Source: Begonia masoniana (Eukaryota > Streptophyta > Magnoliopsida > Cucurbitales > Begoniaceae). Taken from it: a stretch of 64,000 nt of DNA. Location: assembly GCA_022432975.1 (NCBI GenBank), contig CM039508.1, forward strand, positions 31,824,433 through 31,888,432. The letters run 5' to 3'. This document shows, piece after piece, positions 18,921 through 29,582 of the stretch (positions are counted from its first letter, which is position 1; each line of letters opens with the position of its first letter). The position numbers and the translations under genes are program-made. The notes under the pieces were generated by a model. It saw only the letters and a list, made by a program, of their open reading frames with translations. It was not told the origin of the DNA and searched no databases.

Positions 18921-19298
18921 TTTCAGCCTTAACAGAGTTTAAAATTAGTAGAAAACAAATACACAAAGAGCTAGGTTGATATAATTACGTGATTCTTGTC
19001 ATCGACAAAACACCAACATTTTGTTTTAAGTCTAAATTTTAGACAATGACTTGGAGGCAAAATTAGATGACTGTACTTAGAATACATATCTCCATGTGCA
19101 GGAGAGAATATTGGTTCTTAATGATAAAATAACACATTAATATTAACAAGCATGAGCAAACCAATCAACACACTACCTCCAAAGAAAAAAGACAAACACA
19201 GCTCAAGAAGAGGATAAGAAACAAAGTTACACCCAAGATTTCTTCACACAAGAACAACCTATAAAAAGTGAAATATAAAATTATATAGAATAACAAAT
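18921..19298. other. AT-rich intergenic stretch
   Basis: No ORF, repeat or RNA gene seen. Confidence 0.5.
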
Positions 19299-19880
19299 TG
19301 TTGGGCTAGGCCCATATTTTTGGTCTGAAACTATAAAACGATTTGTGTTTAAAGAAACCCTAGAGTGATAGAACAAATAAAAAGAGAGGAGAGAGAAGCA
19401 AATTTTTTTTTTTGATTTTCAAGAGCAGCCGGAAGAGAATTCTATTTCCTCGAGTTTCAATCGTTGGATCGTCTTGAAACTTTGACAATAGGTCTACGAC
19501 ATTTAGAGGTACATTCTGAATAGTAGAGATTGTATTTTGAGCTTTCCAAGGCTGTCGGGTGGGGTAAAAATAAGATTGTTGTTTTGTACCCCTTTATTTA
19601 TCCTCTCTTATCTATTATTATCTTTCAAGATTATTGTTTAGTCTTGATGAAATTGTTGTATGCTTTTAGTTTGATAATCTAAAGAGAACTTTAGTTGTAC
19701 CAATTATTTGGGATATAATGAAAGATTTGATTAAGTAGTCTACGAGTCCAGTGATTTTTTACTCTCTATTTTCAGAGTTTTCCATGCTAAAACTTGGTGC
19801 TGAAAATCTCGTTATTTTTTGGTGATTGATTATGGTTTATTGCTCTTGGTTGGTTTGCTATACCTATTTGAACACACAAA
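19299..19880 (+). mobile_element. Probable copia-type solo LTR
   Basis: Begins TGTTGGGCTAGGCCC, has a TATA-like ACTATAAAACG at about 19330, and near its end the typical copia U5 pattern (GAGTTTTCCATGCTAAAACTT, then a T-rich run and TTGGTTTGCTA), which also occurs in the LTR of copia B. No primer site or gag follows. The 3' end is placed near ACACA at 19875-19881; no clean target duplication was found. Confidence 0.55.
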
Positions 19881-20039
19881 GAAAGAAAGATGTATTTTAT
19901 TTCGCTATAAATTCTCGGTATTGAAAGTTGATATTGGTCTTTTTTCTCAACACAAATCACTCAAGGATAACAAGAATTGAAATCATTGAAGCATGACATA
20001 ATGAATCAAATAAAAAGACCCTTGAAACTTTGTTGTTTA

Positions 20040-20288
20040 CAGAGCACTTGTCATTGAAGTCATACCAGATTTATTCACTGTGGAAGGAAATGGAGCAGCT
20101 GAAGTGGACCTATGCATTTTGTAAAAAGAAAACTCGATGACAAATGCCTATTCATCAATTGATGGCGTCAAAGAAGAAACAGATTCTAAAAGTTTCAAAG
20201 TGTAGGCACCATTCTGTTTTGAGTCGCTGCTGACAAAGAAGGAAGAGGGAGATAGCAAATGGGCAGAGGTTATTGCTCATTTAGATGA
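20040..20288 (+). pseudogene. Coding-like segment interrupted by solo LTR (left part)
   Basis: The plus strand reads KKEEGDSKWAEVIAHLDD up to the insertion point at 20288. The same frame resumes after the LTR and target duplication at 21150. Stops occur upstream at about 20130 and 20203. The helical, charged character resembles retroelement gag N-termini, but I cannot assign it. Confidence 0.4.
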
Positions 20289-21144
20289 TGATGTGATCCA
20301 AGGTACCCCAAACCTCAAGTCCAAGGATCATGATCCAATATAAGGCATAGAAGAACCTATGACAAGTTTAAAGAGTAAGGAAATGCACAAAAAGTCAAAA
20401 AAAAAAAAAAAAAAAAATACAAAAGGTCGCAAGACAGCAAAAAATGTGCGCGCCCAGATCTCGATAATACGCCCTGGCCCTGCCATCACACACACCGCAC
20501 ACGCATCACAGCATAGCGCATGCCAAGCAGCCTGTGCGTGCATCTTTCACCCTCGCCCCGTCACCATGTATCCTTGCGTATCCTGAACCTCATCAGTGCG
20601 CACCCCATCAACGCCCCAACCGTATGGGCCCACCCAACTGTGCGCACTCTTCGTCAGCGCTCGCCCATGCGTTCCTCGCGCTCACCTCATCAGCGCCTAG
20701 CCCAGCGCGTGTCGCCCAGCACAGAGCCCCCTGCGCACGCCCAGCCGTCTTCCTTTGTGATTTGGTCCATTTTTATGACTTTATTTAATTTCCTTAAGTC
20801 CTAGATTACTTGTTGAGTATTCCTAAGTTATGTAACCCTAAAGGGAATTGAATTTTGATGAATAAAACTTCTTTTTGAGTAATTCTTCTTTGTGATGATT
20901 TTTCTCTTTAATTATTTGTTAAGAACTAGATCTTCTTCAAGTCAAAACTTGAAAGACCAACTTAATAGCTTTGGGTCTAATCAATAAATTTACTTAGGGT
21001 CATACTACTTTTGCTTGATAATTTGGTTCCCTCGACATAGTTTGATTGAGGTCAAGTTCTTTATACTTGATTTCAAAGACGTTCCTGGGTCTTTATTCCA
21101 CGTGTTAAAGGATCTCAGATTTGATATATCTTTGATTCTCATCA
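20289..21144 (+). mobile_element. Solo LTR (gypsy-like, 856 bp)
   Basis: Starts TGATGTGATCC, ends GATTCTCATCA, target duplication GATGA at 20284-20288 and 21145-21149. Related to the minus-oriented solo LTR at 8115-8926 at the start (CTCAAGTCCAAGG, CCTATGACAAG) and at the end (AACTAGATCTTCTTCAAGTC, AAAACTTGAAAGA). A unique GC-rich segment (20440-20755) lies in its 5' half. Confidence 0.85.
20398..20417. repeat. Poly(A) run inside the solo LTR
   Basis: Twenty or so consecutive A bases separate the coding-like start of the LTR from its GC-rich part. Confidence 0.8.
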
Positions 21145-21149
21145 GATGA

Positions 21150-21258
21150 TGCAAATGATAAACAAAGGGGGTTTAAAGAGCTAAAAAATCAGATTGAGGA
21201 CGTTGCTGACCAACTCTCTGGCAATATGAGAATCATTGGGGACACAGTGAGACGACCA
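21150..21258 (+). pseudogene. Coding-like segment interrupted by solo LTR (right part)
   Basis: Continues the frame of 20040-20288: ANDKQRGFKELKNQIEDVAD, then QLSGNMRIIGDTVRRP and a stop at 21256-21258. Continuity exactly across a 5-bp duplication shows that the LTR landed inside an open frame. Confidence 0.45.
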
Positions 21259-21269
21259 TGAGTCGCGCC

Positions 21270-21468
21270 CACCATGGTGTTGTTCAGTGACAATGAAATT
21301 GTCATCTTCCATGCATGTTCATTTTGCAGATTGCACTCAAGGAAGTTGAGAGCCTTACAATGAAAATAAGAAAACTAATTTCTAAAATAACTAATTCCTA
21401 ATTTTATACAAAGTCAAATCATTTTTAAATAGGAAAGTATTAATAATAACATTTACACTTTTTTAACA
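21270..21468 (-). repeat. 3' LTR of copia I (outer boundary approximate)
   Basis: Directly after the polypurine tract on the minus strand the sequence begins TGTTAAAAAAGTGTAAATG, a copia-like LTR start. The other boundary was not resolved, and no matching 5' LTR was found before 24000. Confidence 0.45.
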
Positions 21469-21480
21469 CTCTCCCTCAAG

Positions 21481-22745
21481 TTAGAGCATAAATATCAATC
21501 ATGTTTAACTTATTACAAAGATAATTCTCTCTACTTCCATTCGGAGTTTTTGTAAGTAAATCTTCAATTGGCCCCGAACTTCACATACCTTTTAGAAATT
21601 TTAGCTTCTTGTATTTTTTTCACAAACAAAATGACAATCAATTTCAATATTCTAAGTGTACTCATGAAACATAGAATTTGAGGCAATGTGAAGAGCAACT
21701 TGGTTATCACACCATAATTTTGCTGGTAATGAAGTCTTAAGGGTAACTCCTCCCAACAATTGATATACCCACATAATTTCACATGCAGCTTGAGTCATAG
21801 CCCTGTATTCCGATTCTGCACTGGATCGAGTCACGGTTCTTTACTTCTTACTTTTCCATGAGACCAGATTTCCTCTGACAAACACACAATAACCAGTAGT
21901 TGATCTTCTATCTATTTTTTATCATGCCAAGTCTGCATCAGAGAAACATTCAATATTAGTATGCCCATGATTTTCATATAATATACCACATCGAAGAGCT
22001 CCATTTAAGTAATGCAGAATTTGTTTTAAAGCAGTCTAATGGTTCACTGTTGGAGAATCCATGAATTGACTTACGATACTGACAGGATAATCAATATCAG
22101 GACGAGTTACAGTGAGATATTAAACTTCCTCTCTAATCTTCTGTATCTCTTGGGATCTTTTAGTAATTGACCATATTTTGTGAGTTCCAGATTAGGAATC
22201 ATAAGTGTAATCTTTGGTTTTGCTTTTAACTTTCCAAACTCAGTTAATAAGTTAAGTACATATTTTCTTTGAGATAGAAAACAACCTTTCTTGCTCCTCT
22301 TTACCTCAACACCTAAAAATTATTTCAAACCTCTTAAATTTTTAGTATAAAATTCAGTATGGAAAAAAGATTTAAGAGATGAAATTTCCATAATATCACT
22401 TCTAGTAATGACAATATCATCAACATATACAACTAGAAGAATGATACTAGCTTCAAATTGTTTGTAGAAGACAGAGTGATCAGATTTGCATTTGGTCATT
22501 TCAAACTTTTCGACTACCTGACTAAATTTTGAACCAAGCTCTTGGACTTTGTTTCAAACTATACAAGATTAGCGGTGATAACAAATTTTCTCATACTCCC
22601 CTTGAGCAACAAAATCAGGTGGTTGCTTCATATACACTTCTTCCTGAATATCACCATGTAAGAAAACGTTTTTTATATCTAACTGATATAAGGGCCAATT
22701 ATAAGTAGTTGTCATAACAGAGTATTTAGTTCTTCATAGGTCTTT
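21481..22745 (-). pseudogene. Copia I reverse transcriptase-RNase H remnant
   Basis: Minus-strand pieces: [20 protein letters not shown] near 22690-22630, LLVVYVDDIVIT near 22430-22400 (catalytic YVDD kept), FLGVEVKRSKKGCFLSQRKY, and the RNase H end SSAESEYRAMTQAACEIMW followed by KLWCDNQVALHIASN (21652-21834). Several stops and shifts are present. Confidence 0.8.
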
Positions 22746-23160
22746 CTTGAAATCTATAAAGTAGGTCGTAAGAGATTTGTTTAGTTTGTCTGCTCGATAA
22801 AAAATTTTTCACACTTCATAAATTAGAGAAATATTGTCTTTTCTATAATACAAAAACTCTAAATATTTCATCAATTCTTTAACAAATTCACAATGATTAA
22901 TTAAACTAATTACCTCATTGCTGATAGAATTTTAAATTTGTAAGAAAAGACGAGCATCCTTCCTCATCCATATTTGTCCTGAATTGTCTGTAGATGGGTG
23001 TTCAGTAAGATGATTATCTTTGGCAATACTCCTCAAATAGATACGAATTGTCTTACATCAATCTAAATAATTAGATTCGTTGAGTTTATATTCGTAATTT
23101 TTGACATATTAGGAATTACATCAGGAATAGAAAAGATCTTAGCTTCAACCATAATAAATA
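22746..23160 (-). pseudogene. Copia I gag N-terminal remnant
   Basis: Minus strand: FSIPDVIPNMSKITNIN, then TDNSGQIWMRKDARLFLQI-like and NEV followed by INHCEFVKELMKYLEFLYY-like pieces in shifted frames, the pattern of plant copia gag with an N-terminal SIRxYLRS-type region. It runs straight into RT sequence at about 22745. Confidence 0.55.
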
Positions 23161-23640
23161 TCCAATATAGGTAACCAATTAATTACTATGTTGATGTTGA
23201 CGCAATGACAAAATTATTCAAAAGCCCACAATAACAACAGTCCAGTAATCGACTACTAGGGCAAAACCCACGGATGGCAGAGAACGTGCTTCTCAGAAAA
23301 CAGAGCCCCACTCTGAAACACAACACCGGTAAGGACATCAGTGTTGGCTTCAGAATTTTTTCTGGCACTAACATCTAAATTTTTGTTGGTTACTAAGATT
23401 GAATGTTTTTCAGCGATGGTAGCTAGGGTTTTTGGGAGAAAAGATGTTTTCAATAAGTTCATGGGATGGACTACAACTTGGATTAATGAATCTTTCATTG
23501 GGTGAGGCTTGGAAAGTGGCCAATAAAAAATTGGCTAGAGAATTAATGATGAAAGTAAGCTATTGTCTACAAGGCCAGATTAATAAATTAATTAAGAATC
23601 TTTTACCTTGAGTGGGCTAGAAATAACGCAGGCTAGTTCA
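23161..23640 (-). other. Leader-like region upstream of copia I gag, function unclear
   Basis: A minus-strand frame of 80 codons (23256-23498) with KTLATIAEKHSILVTNKN is visible but has no recognisable domain. No primer-binding site was found here, so the 5' LTR of copia I seems lost or rearranged. Confidence 0.3.
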
Positions 23641-23739
23641 AAAAAACTGATGGGTTGAGGTCTAAATTGAGTATTTTGTATTATAAAGGCCGACATACAT
23701 CATTCTATGGGCTTGAAGTCAGATCATCTAATGGAATGA

Positions 23740-24130
23740 ATTGAAAACTATTTTACATGGGATTTGGGGAAGACAGACAATTCACGACCTTGAGGACAAG
23801 GTAGATTTTTACGGGGAAGAGTTGTTAGCAAATTAAATAAAATAGTTATTTTAAGAATTAATACTATATTACTATTCTATAAATAGAGGGAAGGGGGATT
23901 GAGTGATTTATTATTGAATTATCTAAGTGAAATTACTCTCTATTGAGTGGTATTTCTGGATATCTCTTGTTGTGTTTTATAGGCCTGCATTCACTAGACT
24001 TGTGGCTTTTTCGTTTATTTTCTATTTTATTACAATGAATCATTTTACTTTGTATTGTAATCTGGCTTACACAACATTTCATTGGAGAAAAAATGATAAT
24101 TCCGCTTCCACAACTCCCCAAGAGTAGAGT
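23740..24130 (+). mobile_element. Gypsy 3' end with LTR (fragment)
   Basis: CCTTGAGGACAAGG at 23789-23802 is the characteristic last coding stretch of many plant Ty3/gypsy pol genes. It is followed by a purine tract GGGGAAGAG and an LTR start TGTTAGCAAATT at 23823. A TATA-like TCTATAAATAGAGGG lies at 23877. The LTR end is not clear (about 24080-24130) and the rest of pol is absent. Confidence 0.6.
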
Positions 24131-24170
24131 TTTGTGAAATAAATATGGAAGAGATTGTAAAACATTAGAA

Positions 24171-24300
24171 ACCAACAATGGATCAGAAGAGAAACAGGAA
24201 AAAAAAAACTTCTGAAGTGCAATGTTGGAGATCGACAATGGATGACAAGAGAAGTGCAATATCAGATACCAACAATGGATCAGAAGAGAAGCAAGAAAAA
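24171..24300. repeat. Short direct repeats
   Basis: ACCAACAATGGATCAGAAG occurs at 24171 and 24268, with a diverged version near 24231 (GACAATGGATGACAAGAG). Confidence 0.8.
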
Positions 24301-24898
24301 ACAAACCTAACATTCCAAAGAAATACATAATATCCCAACAACAACCCAAACAGAATAAGACGCGCGCAGAGGAAAGAAATGACAAGTAAAACAAATTACG
24401 AGTTTATTTGTTTTGATGATTAATGTGTTTACGTACACAAAATATTCTAAGTTAATATTGTTTTATCCAGTTTGAAAATACCTTTTGTATTGGGTATTAA
24501 AATGTACTAATGTGTTTATTAAATTCATGCATCATGTTGTAAAGGTTACTCTTTGGACTTAAATGGAAATGATTGCTCCAATTTAACCTGGATTGATAAG
24601 TGAATTGTTGTGTTGACTCAGAGCTTTATTGTGGGCGCCTAATCCTAAGCAATTTCTAAAAGAAACTCTTCTTTGGTCGCTTAGAGAGCAGTGGTACTAT
24701 CTCGGGCCCAAGAGGCATTTTGAAGAATGAAAAGGTGGTAGACCGGACTATAAATGTAGTAGCCTGTGACGGTAGACCAGAGGAGTCCTGCTGTAGCCCA
24801 AGCTTGAGACAGGTATTTTTGAAGCATATCATGAAGTCTCCAAGACCTTGATTGTGGTAGACCATAGTAGATGTCAAGAAAAGTCTCGCGACCATCTA
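24301..24898. other. Unassigned stretch before element C
   Basis: Two short overlapping minus-strand frames (24656-24917) show no known domain. The motif GGTAGACC recurs at 24731, 24771 and 24856. Nothing further supported. Confidence 0.4.
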
Positions 24899-26177
24899 TG
24901 ATGTGCCACAGATTCACTACTGCTCAAACATTGGATGGAGTAACTCTAACTTGTTGGTTCATGTTGTAGGTCTTTCTTTCTTTGTGTGGATGTTGAAGCA
25001 TAAATGGAAGATCAAGCACACGTCCACAGATTATTGGACTTTCAAAGAAAACTGCCATGAAAACTAACCTCCGAGCGATAATTGGCATATTCGACAGTCT
25101 TGCCAACTTTCCTACAAGTGTACTTTATGAAGAATGTAGTTGACATCTCAAGGTTTTCAGAAGGTGTTGAATCGCTGGATTTGAACATCATTTGCTTGGT
25201 CAACAAGAGCAATTACAAAGAGGCTCGTTCTCACAACATTTATGGAAGGAGGAATTTGTTTTCCTTTCGACAATTGTTTGTAATCAAGTTTAGTTTATTT
25301 TATGCATAGTTGAACACTTTTAGAAGGAAAAGTGGGCTGAAGTTGGATTAAATAAAGTCACCAAAATGTGAAGGAAGAATGGGCTAAAGCGCGATCTTGT
25401 TTGGGCTTAAGAAGAACACGTGAGCGCACGCCCACGCTAAGACGGACGAAGACCTTCGGCCAAAGCCCCTTTCCTAATTCTTTTATTTTCTTATTGCTAA
25501 AATTTTTCTTATTTTAGCTTTAGAAAATTTTTCTAGTTATAGTTTTAGAAAACTTTTCTAATTATAGTTTTATAAAGTTTTCCTAATTACAGTTTTAGTA
25601 AGGTTTCATAATTATTGTGTTAGAGAGGTGTTATTTAAGCATCCTTATATATTGACATTCGGAAGTTGAATTTGATTAATATTATTGAAGTTTTTTGCTC
25701 TCAAACTCCGAAGCTCTCAAGCACTGCGCGACACACACACCCGAGTGTTTGTTCTTCAAAATTGTTTTCCAATCTTGTCAGTTTTGTGGAAAACTCTTAT
25801 TAGTGCTTCCTTCCTACTCTCTTAGTTGATAGTAGACATCCTCATAAGGCAGCAAAAACTCTCATATTCAGATTTTTAGAGTGTTCTTCATCCGAAGCAA
25901 CCAAGTCTCGCTAGGTGCCCTAAATTAGCACCTATCAAACCAACATCAGTGTTTACCTCATAATTTCTTTAATTCTGCGAATTAATCTCTGAAATTTTCA
26001 GATGTTGTTGTCAACGTATCAAGTAAGGTTGCGTTAAATTTTCGTGATTTTTGGAGTTCATTTTATTGTGATTATTCTGCATAGAATCTAGTGAACTTTT
26101 GGTGATTATCAATTTGATATCCGAGAGGAATCTAGTGCTTGTGCTAAAACACAAGTTTCCATACTTGATTTGCGTCA
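24899..26177 (+). repeat. 5' LTR of element C
   Basis: 1,279 bp from TGATGTGCC to GCGTCA. A four-fold repeat of a TAGTTTTAGAAAA-like motif occurs at 25500-25620, followed by a TTATTTAAGCATCC leader. Direct repeat of 28331-29577. Confidence 0.9.
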
Positions 26178-26179
26178 TT

Positions 26180-26191
26180 TGGTATCAGAGC
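26180..26191 (+). other. Primer-binding site of element C
   Basis: TGGTATCAGAGC two bases after the 5' LTR; matches the initiator tRNA-Met site. Confidence 0.85.
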
Positions 26192-26246
26192 TTTGTATTT
26201 TCCCTTGGGTTAATTGCTTTGTTTTTGGTATTTTTGTTGCTGAAGA

Positions 26247-26830
26247 ATGATTAGAAAAAGTAGGCCAAAGTTTAACCAAAACCGATATGTCTTTGATGAT
26301 CGGTTGGGGTTATTGGATACCGATTATGAAGAGCCTAGTCAAAAGATTTTCAATGATCACTTTCATGATGTAAGACCTTTAAATGTTGCATTTCCTATTT
26401 TCAAAGGTAGTTTGAATGGTTATGATTTTATTGATTAGTTGGAAAAAGTGGAGAAAGTTTTTGAATGTTACGATTGTTCGAAGAAAAGAAAAATCCAGCT
26501 AGCCTCTTGAAGTTTCGACGGGTATGCTTATTTATGGTGGAAAATTTTGACGACCCAAAGAGAGAATGATGGTGAAACCAATATTCTTACTTGGAAAATG
26601 ATGAAGAGGTTAATGAGGAAACGTTTTGTGCCTAGCCATCTTAGAAGATAATTTTTATTGGAAATGGAAAGGTTGAAACAAGGCACACTCAACGTTGAAG
26701 ACTATTCCATTGAGTTTAAAGTTGTGAATTTGAGAAGTGGTGTTGAAGAACCGGAGAAATGAACCATCACTAGGTTCATTAAGGGTCTAAATGAAAAGAT
26801 TGGGGCGGTTTGGAAGTTGCATACATATGG
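26247..26830 (+). pseudogene. Gypsy-type gag remnant of element C
   Basis: From ATG 26247 the frame encodes a gypsy gag (Retrotrans_gag type): FPIFKGSLNGYDFID, VEKVFECYDCS, SFDGYAYLWWKILTTQRE, KRFVPSHLRR, LEMERLKQGTLNVEDYSIEF and FIKGLNEKI. Stops replace single residues at about 26436, 26506, 26648 and 26759. The order and spacing are intact, so decay is by point changes. Confidence 0.8.
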
Positions 26831-27945
26831 CTCCTTGGATAATAAAATCGACAACTAAAGTCGAGAAGCAATTCAAGTGGCCATCAGATTCTTTCAATGA
26901 ACGACTCTCCTCTAAAAGTCCAAACACACTCAAGCCACAACCTTTACAAGCACAAGTTCATGATGATTTTGTTAAAGAAACCTTATATGAAAAGGAGGAT
27001 GTCTTGCTAGAAGAAGAAATTTGCTACTCCCATGAAAGTCCACTACTCGAGATCGATTACCAAACGGTTAATGAAGAAGATTTTTTAGGGGATAAAACCT
27101 CCGAAGTTATTCTCATAGAGTGTGAAGATATATGGGTAGCAACCATAGAAGAAGCAAGTGAGCATGAGGAGGAAGTTCTTGTTCAAAAGGAGATTAAAGT
27201 CTTGGAAATTGAAAGGCCTTTAACTCCCTCGACCCTTGAAGAGGAAAGAATACCGCAATCTCTAATGGAGGGTCCTTTCATCAAGCACTTTGATTTGATG
27301 AATGTCTTGAATAAGGATCCTTATTATATTGACTCATCTTGGCAACATCCGAAAAGATTCTTAAGGTTTGTTTTAAACTTGAGTTCAACACAACTGCTAA
27401 TATCTTTTTTCCCTCCTTGGTCTTTTAGTACTTGCATGGGAAAAGTACACTTTATCATGGAAGTTTATTTGAGCAAGGGAAATTATGTAGATCCATTTTA
27501 TACTATGAAACCATGGCATCCTTCAAGTGTTTTCAAAGAAATTATTTTACTTTTGAATGGGTTAAAGTTAAGTGATCAAGTTTATGGAAAATTTTTATAC
27601 TATGCTCAAGCACTTTGTTGTTGGTTAAGTGGATTACAACTTTATGTCATCATGATGAGTTACTCGTTATTTCCATTGATAGTCAATTACTTTGTTAATA
27701 AAGTTGATAGCCATGGACTTGCGTTGAAAATTTTTTATCATTGGCATGCTATGATTGTGGATAAAACTAAGGTGGAGAAAATCAAGTATTGGTTGTATGC
27801 ATTAGATTTGATGGGTGACACCGAATTTGGAAGGGATAATTTTCCTTTTGAGCTTATGGTTGGTTGGATTGGATTGGTGTGGGATTTGATTATTTTAGAC
27901 AATACTTATTGGCTCAAACATTATGGACTCAAAGTTGAGAATTGA
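26791..27945 (+). CDS. Unknown 384-codon ORF of element C
   Basis: The ATG at 26791 lies inside the gag frame, shifted by one base. Residues about 15-45 look like the gag tail (KSTTKVEKQFKWPSDSF). Then comes an acidic stretch (about residues 60-165, rich in Glu: EKEDVLLEEE, EHEEEVLVQKE) and an aromatic, hydrophobic C-terminal half with a membrane-like segment (ALCCWLSGLQLYVIMMSYSL, about residues 273-292). No zinc knuckle, DSG protease or RT motif is seen, and I know no matching family. The ORF is open over 1.15 kb although neighbouring gag has decayed. It may be an element-specific protein or a captured host exon. Confidence 0.5.
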   Translation: MKRLGRFGSCIHMAPWIIKSTTKVEKQFKWPSDSFNERLSSKSPNTLKPQPLQAQVHDDFVKETLYEKEDVLLEEEICYSHESPLLEIDYQTVNEEDFLGDKTSEVILIECEDIWVATIEEASEHEEEVLVQKEIKVLEIERPLTPSTLEEERIPQSLMEGPFIKHFDLMNVLNKDPYYIDSSWQHPKRFLRFVLNLSSTQLLISFFPPWSFSTCMGKVHFIMEVYLSKGNYVDPFYTMKPWHPSSVFKEIILLLNGLKLSDQVYGKFLYYAQALCCWLSGLQLYVIMMSYSLFPLIVNYFVNKVDSHGLALKIFYHWHAMIVDKTKVEKIKYWLYALDLMGDTEFGRDNFPFELMVGWIGLVWDLIILDNTYWLKHYGLKVEN

Positions 27946-28330
27946 GAAATCTATATTCATAACAAATTATTCAATATGGAGAAGCTTTGTTTGCAAAATG
28001 GAGGCACACAAGATTTATTGGTTTGGGAGACTCAAATCAAAGAATGTACAACTTATGTTCGGGCAAAGAAATTGTAAAAAACTATTTGGGTCGTTATCAT
28101 GAATTGTGGTGTGACCTTCCGTGGGATAAAGAAGGCATGGAAAAATGTATTAGGGAGAATGGATATAGTGACATCTTTTGTATTATATTTTATGTACTCT
28201 CTCCAAGTGGAGTTTAGCATCTCGAAGAGAAACCTCCTTGGAATTTTGAGATTAAGTTCCAAGTGTTTCTTGAAGGTGGATTAAGGAAGGCATTGGATTT
28301 GAAGTCAAATATTTTCCAACCCTGGGAGGA
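27946..28330 (+). other. Element C 3' region with short overlapping frames
   Basis: Frames at 27987-28217 and 28099-28284 overlap and look like the decayed continuation of the preceding ORF region (QNGGTQDLLVWETQIKE-like). A weak purine tract CTGGGAGGA lies at 28322-28330 directly before the 3' LTR. Confidence 0.4.
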
Positions 28331-29577
28331 TGATATGCCACGGATCCACCACTCCTCAAACATTGGATGAAGTAATTCTAACTTGTTTGTTCAAGTCGTA
28401 GGTCTTTCTTTCTTTGTGTGGATGTTGAAGCATAAATGGAAGATCAAGCACACGTCCAAAGATTATTGGACTTTCAAAGAAATCTGCCATGAAAACTTAC
28501 CTCCGAACGGTAAGTGGCATATTTCATAGTCTTTCAAACTTTATTACAACCAGTGTGCTTCATGGATAATGTAGCTGACATCTCAAGGTTTCTAGAATGT
28601 GTTAAATCGCATGATTTAGGCATCATTTTCTTGATCAACAATAGCAATTACATAGAATTTTGTTCTCACAATATTTATTGAATGAGAATTTGTTTTCCTT
28701 TCGACAATGGTTTGTCATTGAGTTTAGTTTATTTTATGTTTTTATTTTATGCATAGCTGAACACTTTTAGAAGGAAAAGTGGGCTAAACTTGGATTAAAT
28801 AAAGTCACCAAAACGTGGAGAAAGAATGGGCTAGAGCGTGGCTTTGTTTGGTCTAAATAAGGACGCACAAGTGCACGCCCACACTAAGACGGACAGAGAC
28901 CTTCGGCCGAAGCTCCTTTCCTAACTCATTTCTTTCCTTATTGCTAAAATTTTCCTAATTATAGTTTTAGAACGTTTTCCTAATTATAGTTTTAGTAAGG
29001 TTTCCTAATTATTGTTTTAGAGACATACTATTTAAGCATTCTTATATATTGACATTCAGAAGTTGAATTTGATTAATATTATTGAATTTTTTTTTTTCTC
29101 TCAAACCCCGAAGCTCTCAAGTACTGTGCAGCACACACACTCGAGTGTTTGTTCTTCAAAATTGTTTTCCAATCTTGTGAGTTTTGTGGAAAACTGTTAT
29201 TAGTGCTTCCTTCCTACTCTCTTAGTTGATAGTAGGCATCCCCATAAGGCAGTAAAAACTCTCATATTCAGATTGTTAGAGTGTTTTTCATTCGAAGCAA
29301 CCAAGTCTCGCTAGGTGCCCCAAATTAGCACCTATCGAACCAACATCAATGTTCACCTCATAATTTCTTCAATTCTACGAATTAATCTTTGAAATTTTCA
29401 GATGTTGTTGTCAACATATCAAGTAAGGTTGTGTTAAATTTTCGTGATTTTTGGACTTCATTTTATTGTGATTATTCTGCATGGAATCTGGTGAACTTTT
29501 GGTGATTATCAATTTGATATCCGAGAGGAATCTAGTGTTTGTGATAAAACACAAGTTGCCATACTTGATTTGCATCA
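28331..29577 (+). repeat. 3' LTR of element C
   Basis: 1,247 bp, TGATATGCC to GCATCA, colinear with the 5' LTR with scattered substitutions and small deletions (one fewer copy of the TAGTTTTAGAAAA-like motif). Confidence 0.9.
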
Positions 29578-29582
29578 GTCTA

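Larger units (their letters stand above)
21270..23160 (-). mobile_element. Copia element I, internally deleted
   Basis: On the minus strand: gag start (about 23150-22750) joined directly to reverse transcriptase (about 22740), then RNase H down to 21490, polypurine tract CTTGAGGGAGAG (21480-21469) and an LTR starting TGTTAAAAAAGTG at 21468. The far end of this LTR is uncertain (about 21270-21330). The gag C-terminus, protease and integrase are missing. Confidence 0.75.
24899..29577 (+). mobile_element. Element C: gypsy-like non-autonomous LTR retrotransposon
   Basis: Two LTRs of about 1.25 kb in direct orientation (24899-26177 and 28331-29577), ends TGAT...(G)TCA, a primer site after the first LTR, a purine stretch before the second, and a flanking duplication ATCTA/GTCTA (24894-24898 and 29578-29582, one change). 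The internal 2.15 kb carries a decayed gag and a 384-codon ORF of unknown kind; no protease, RT or integrase is present. The LTRs differ at several percent of positions, so the copy is not recent. Confidence 0.9.

Noticed and set aside
24899..29577. An autonomous retrotransposon
   Set aside because: Only about 2.15 kb lies between the LTRs and no protease, RT or integrase motif was found in any frame.
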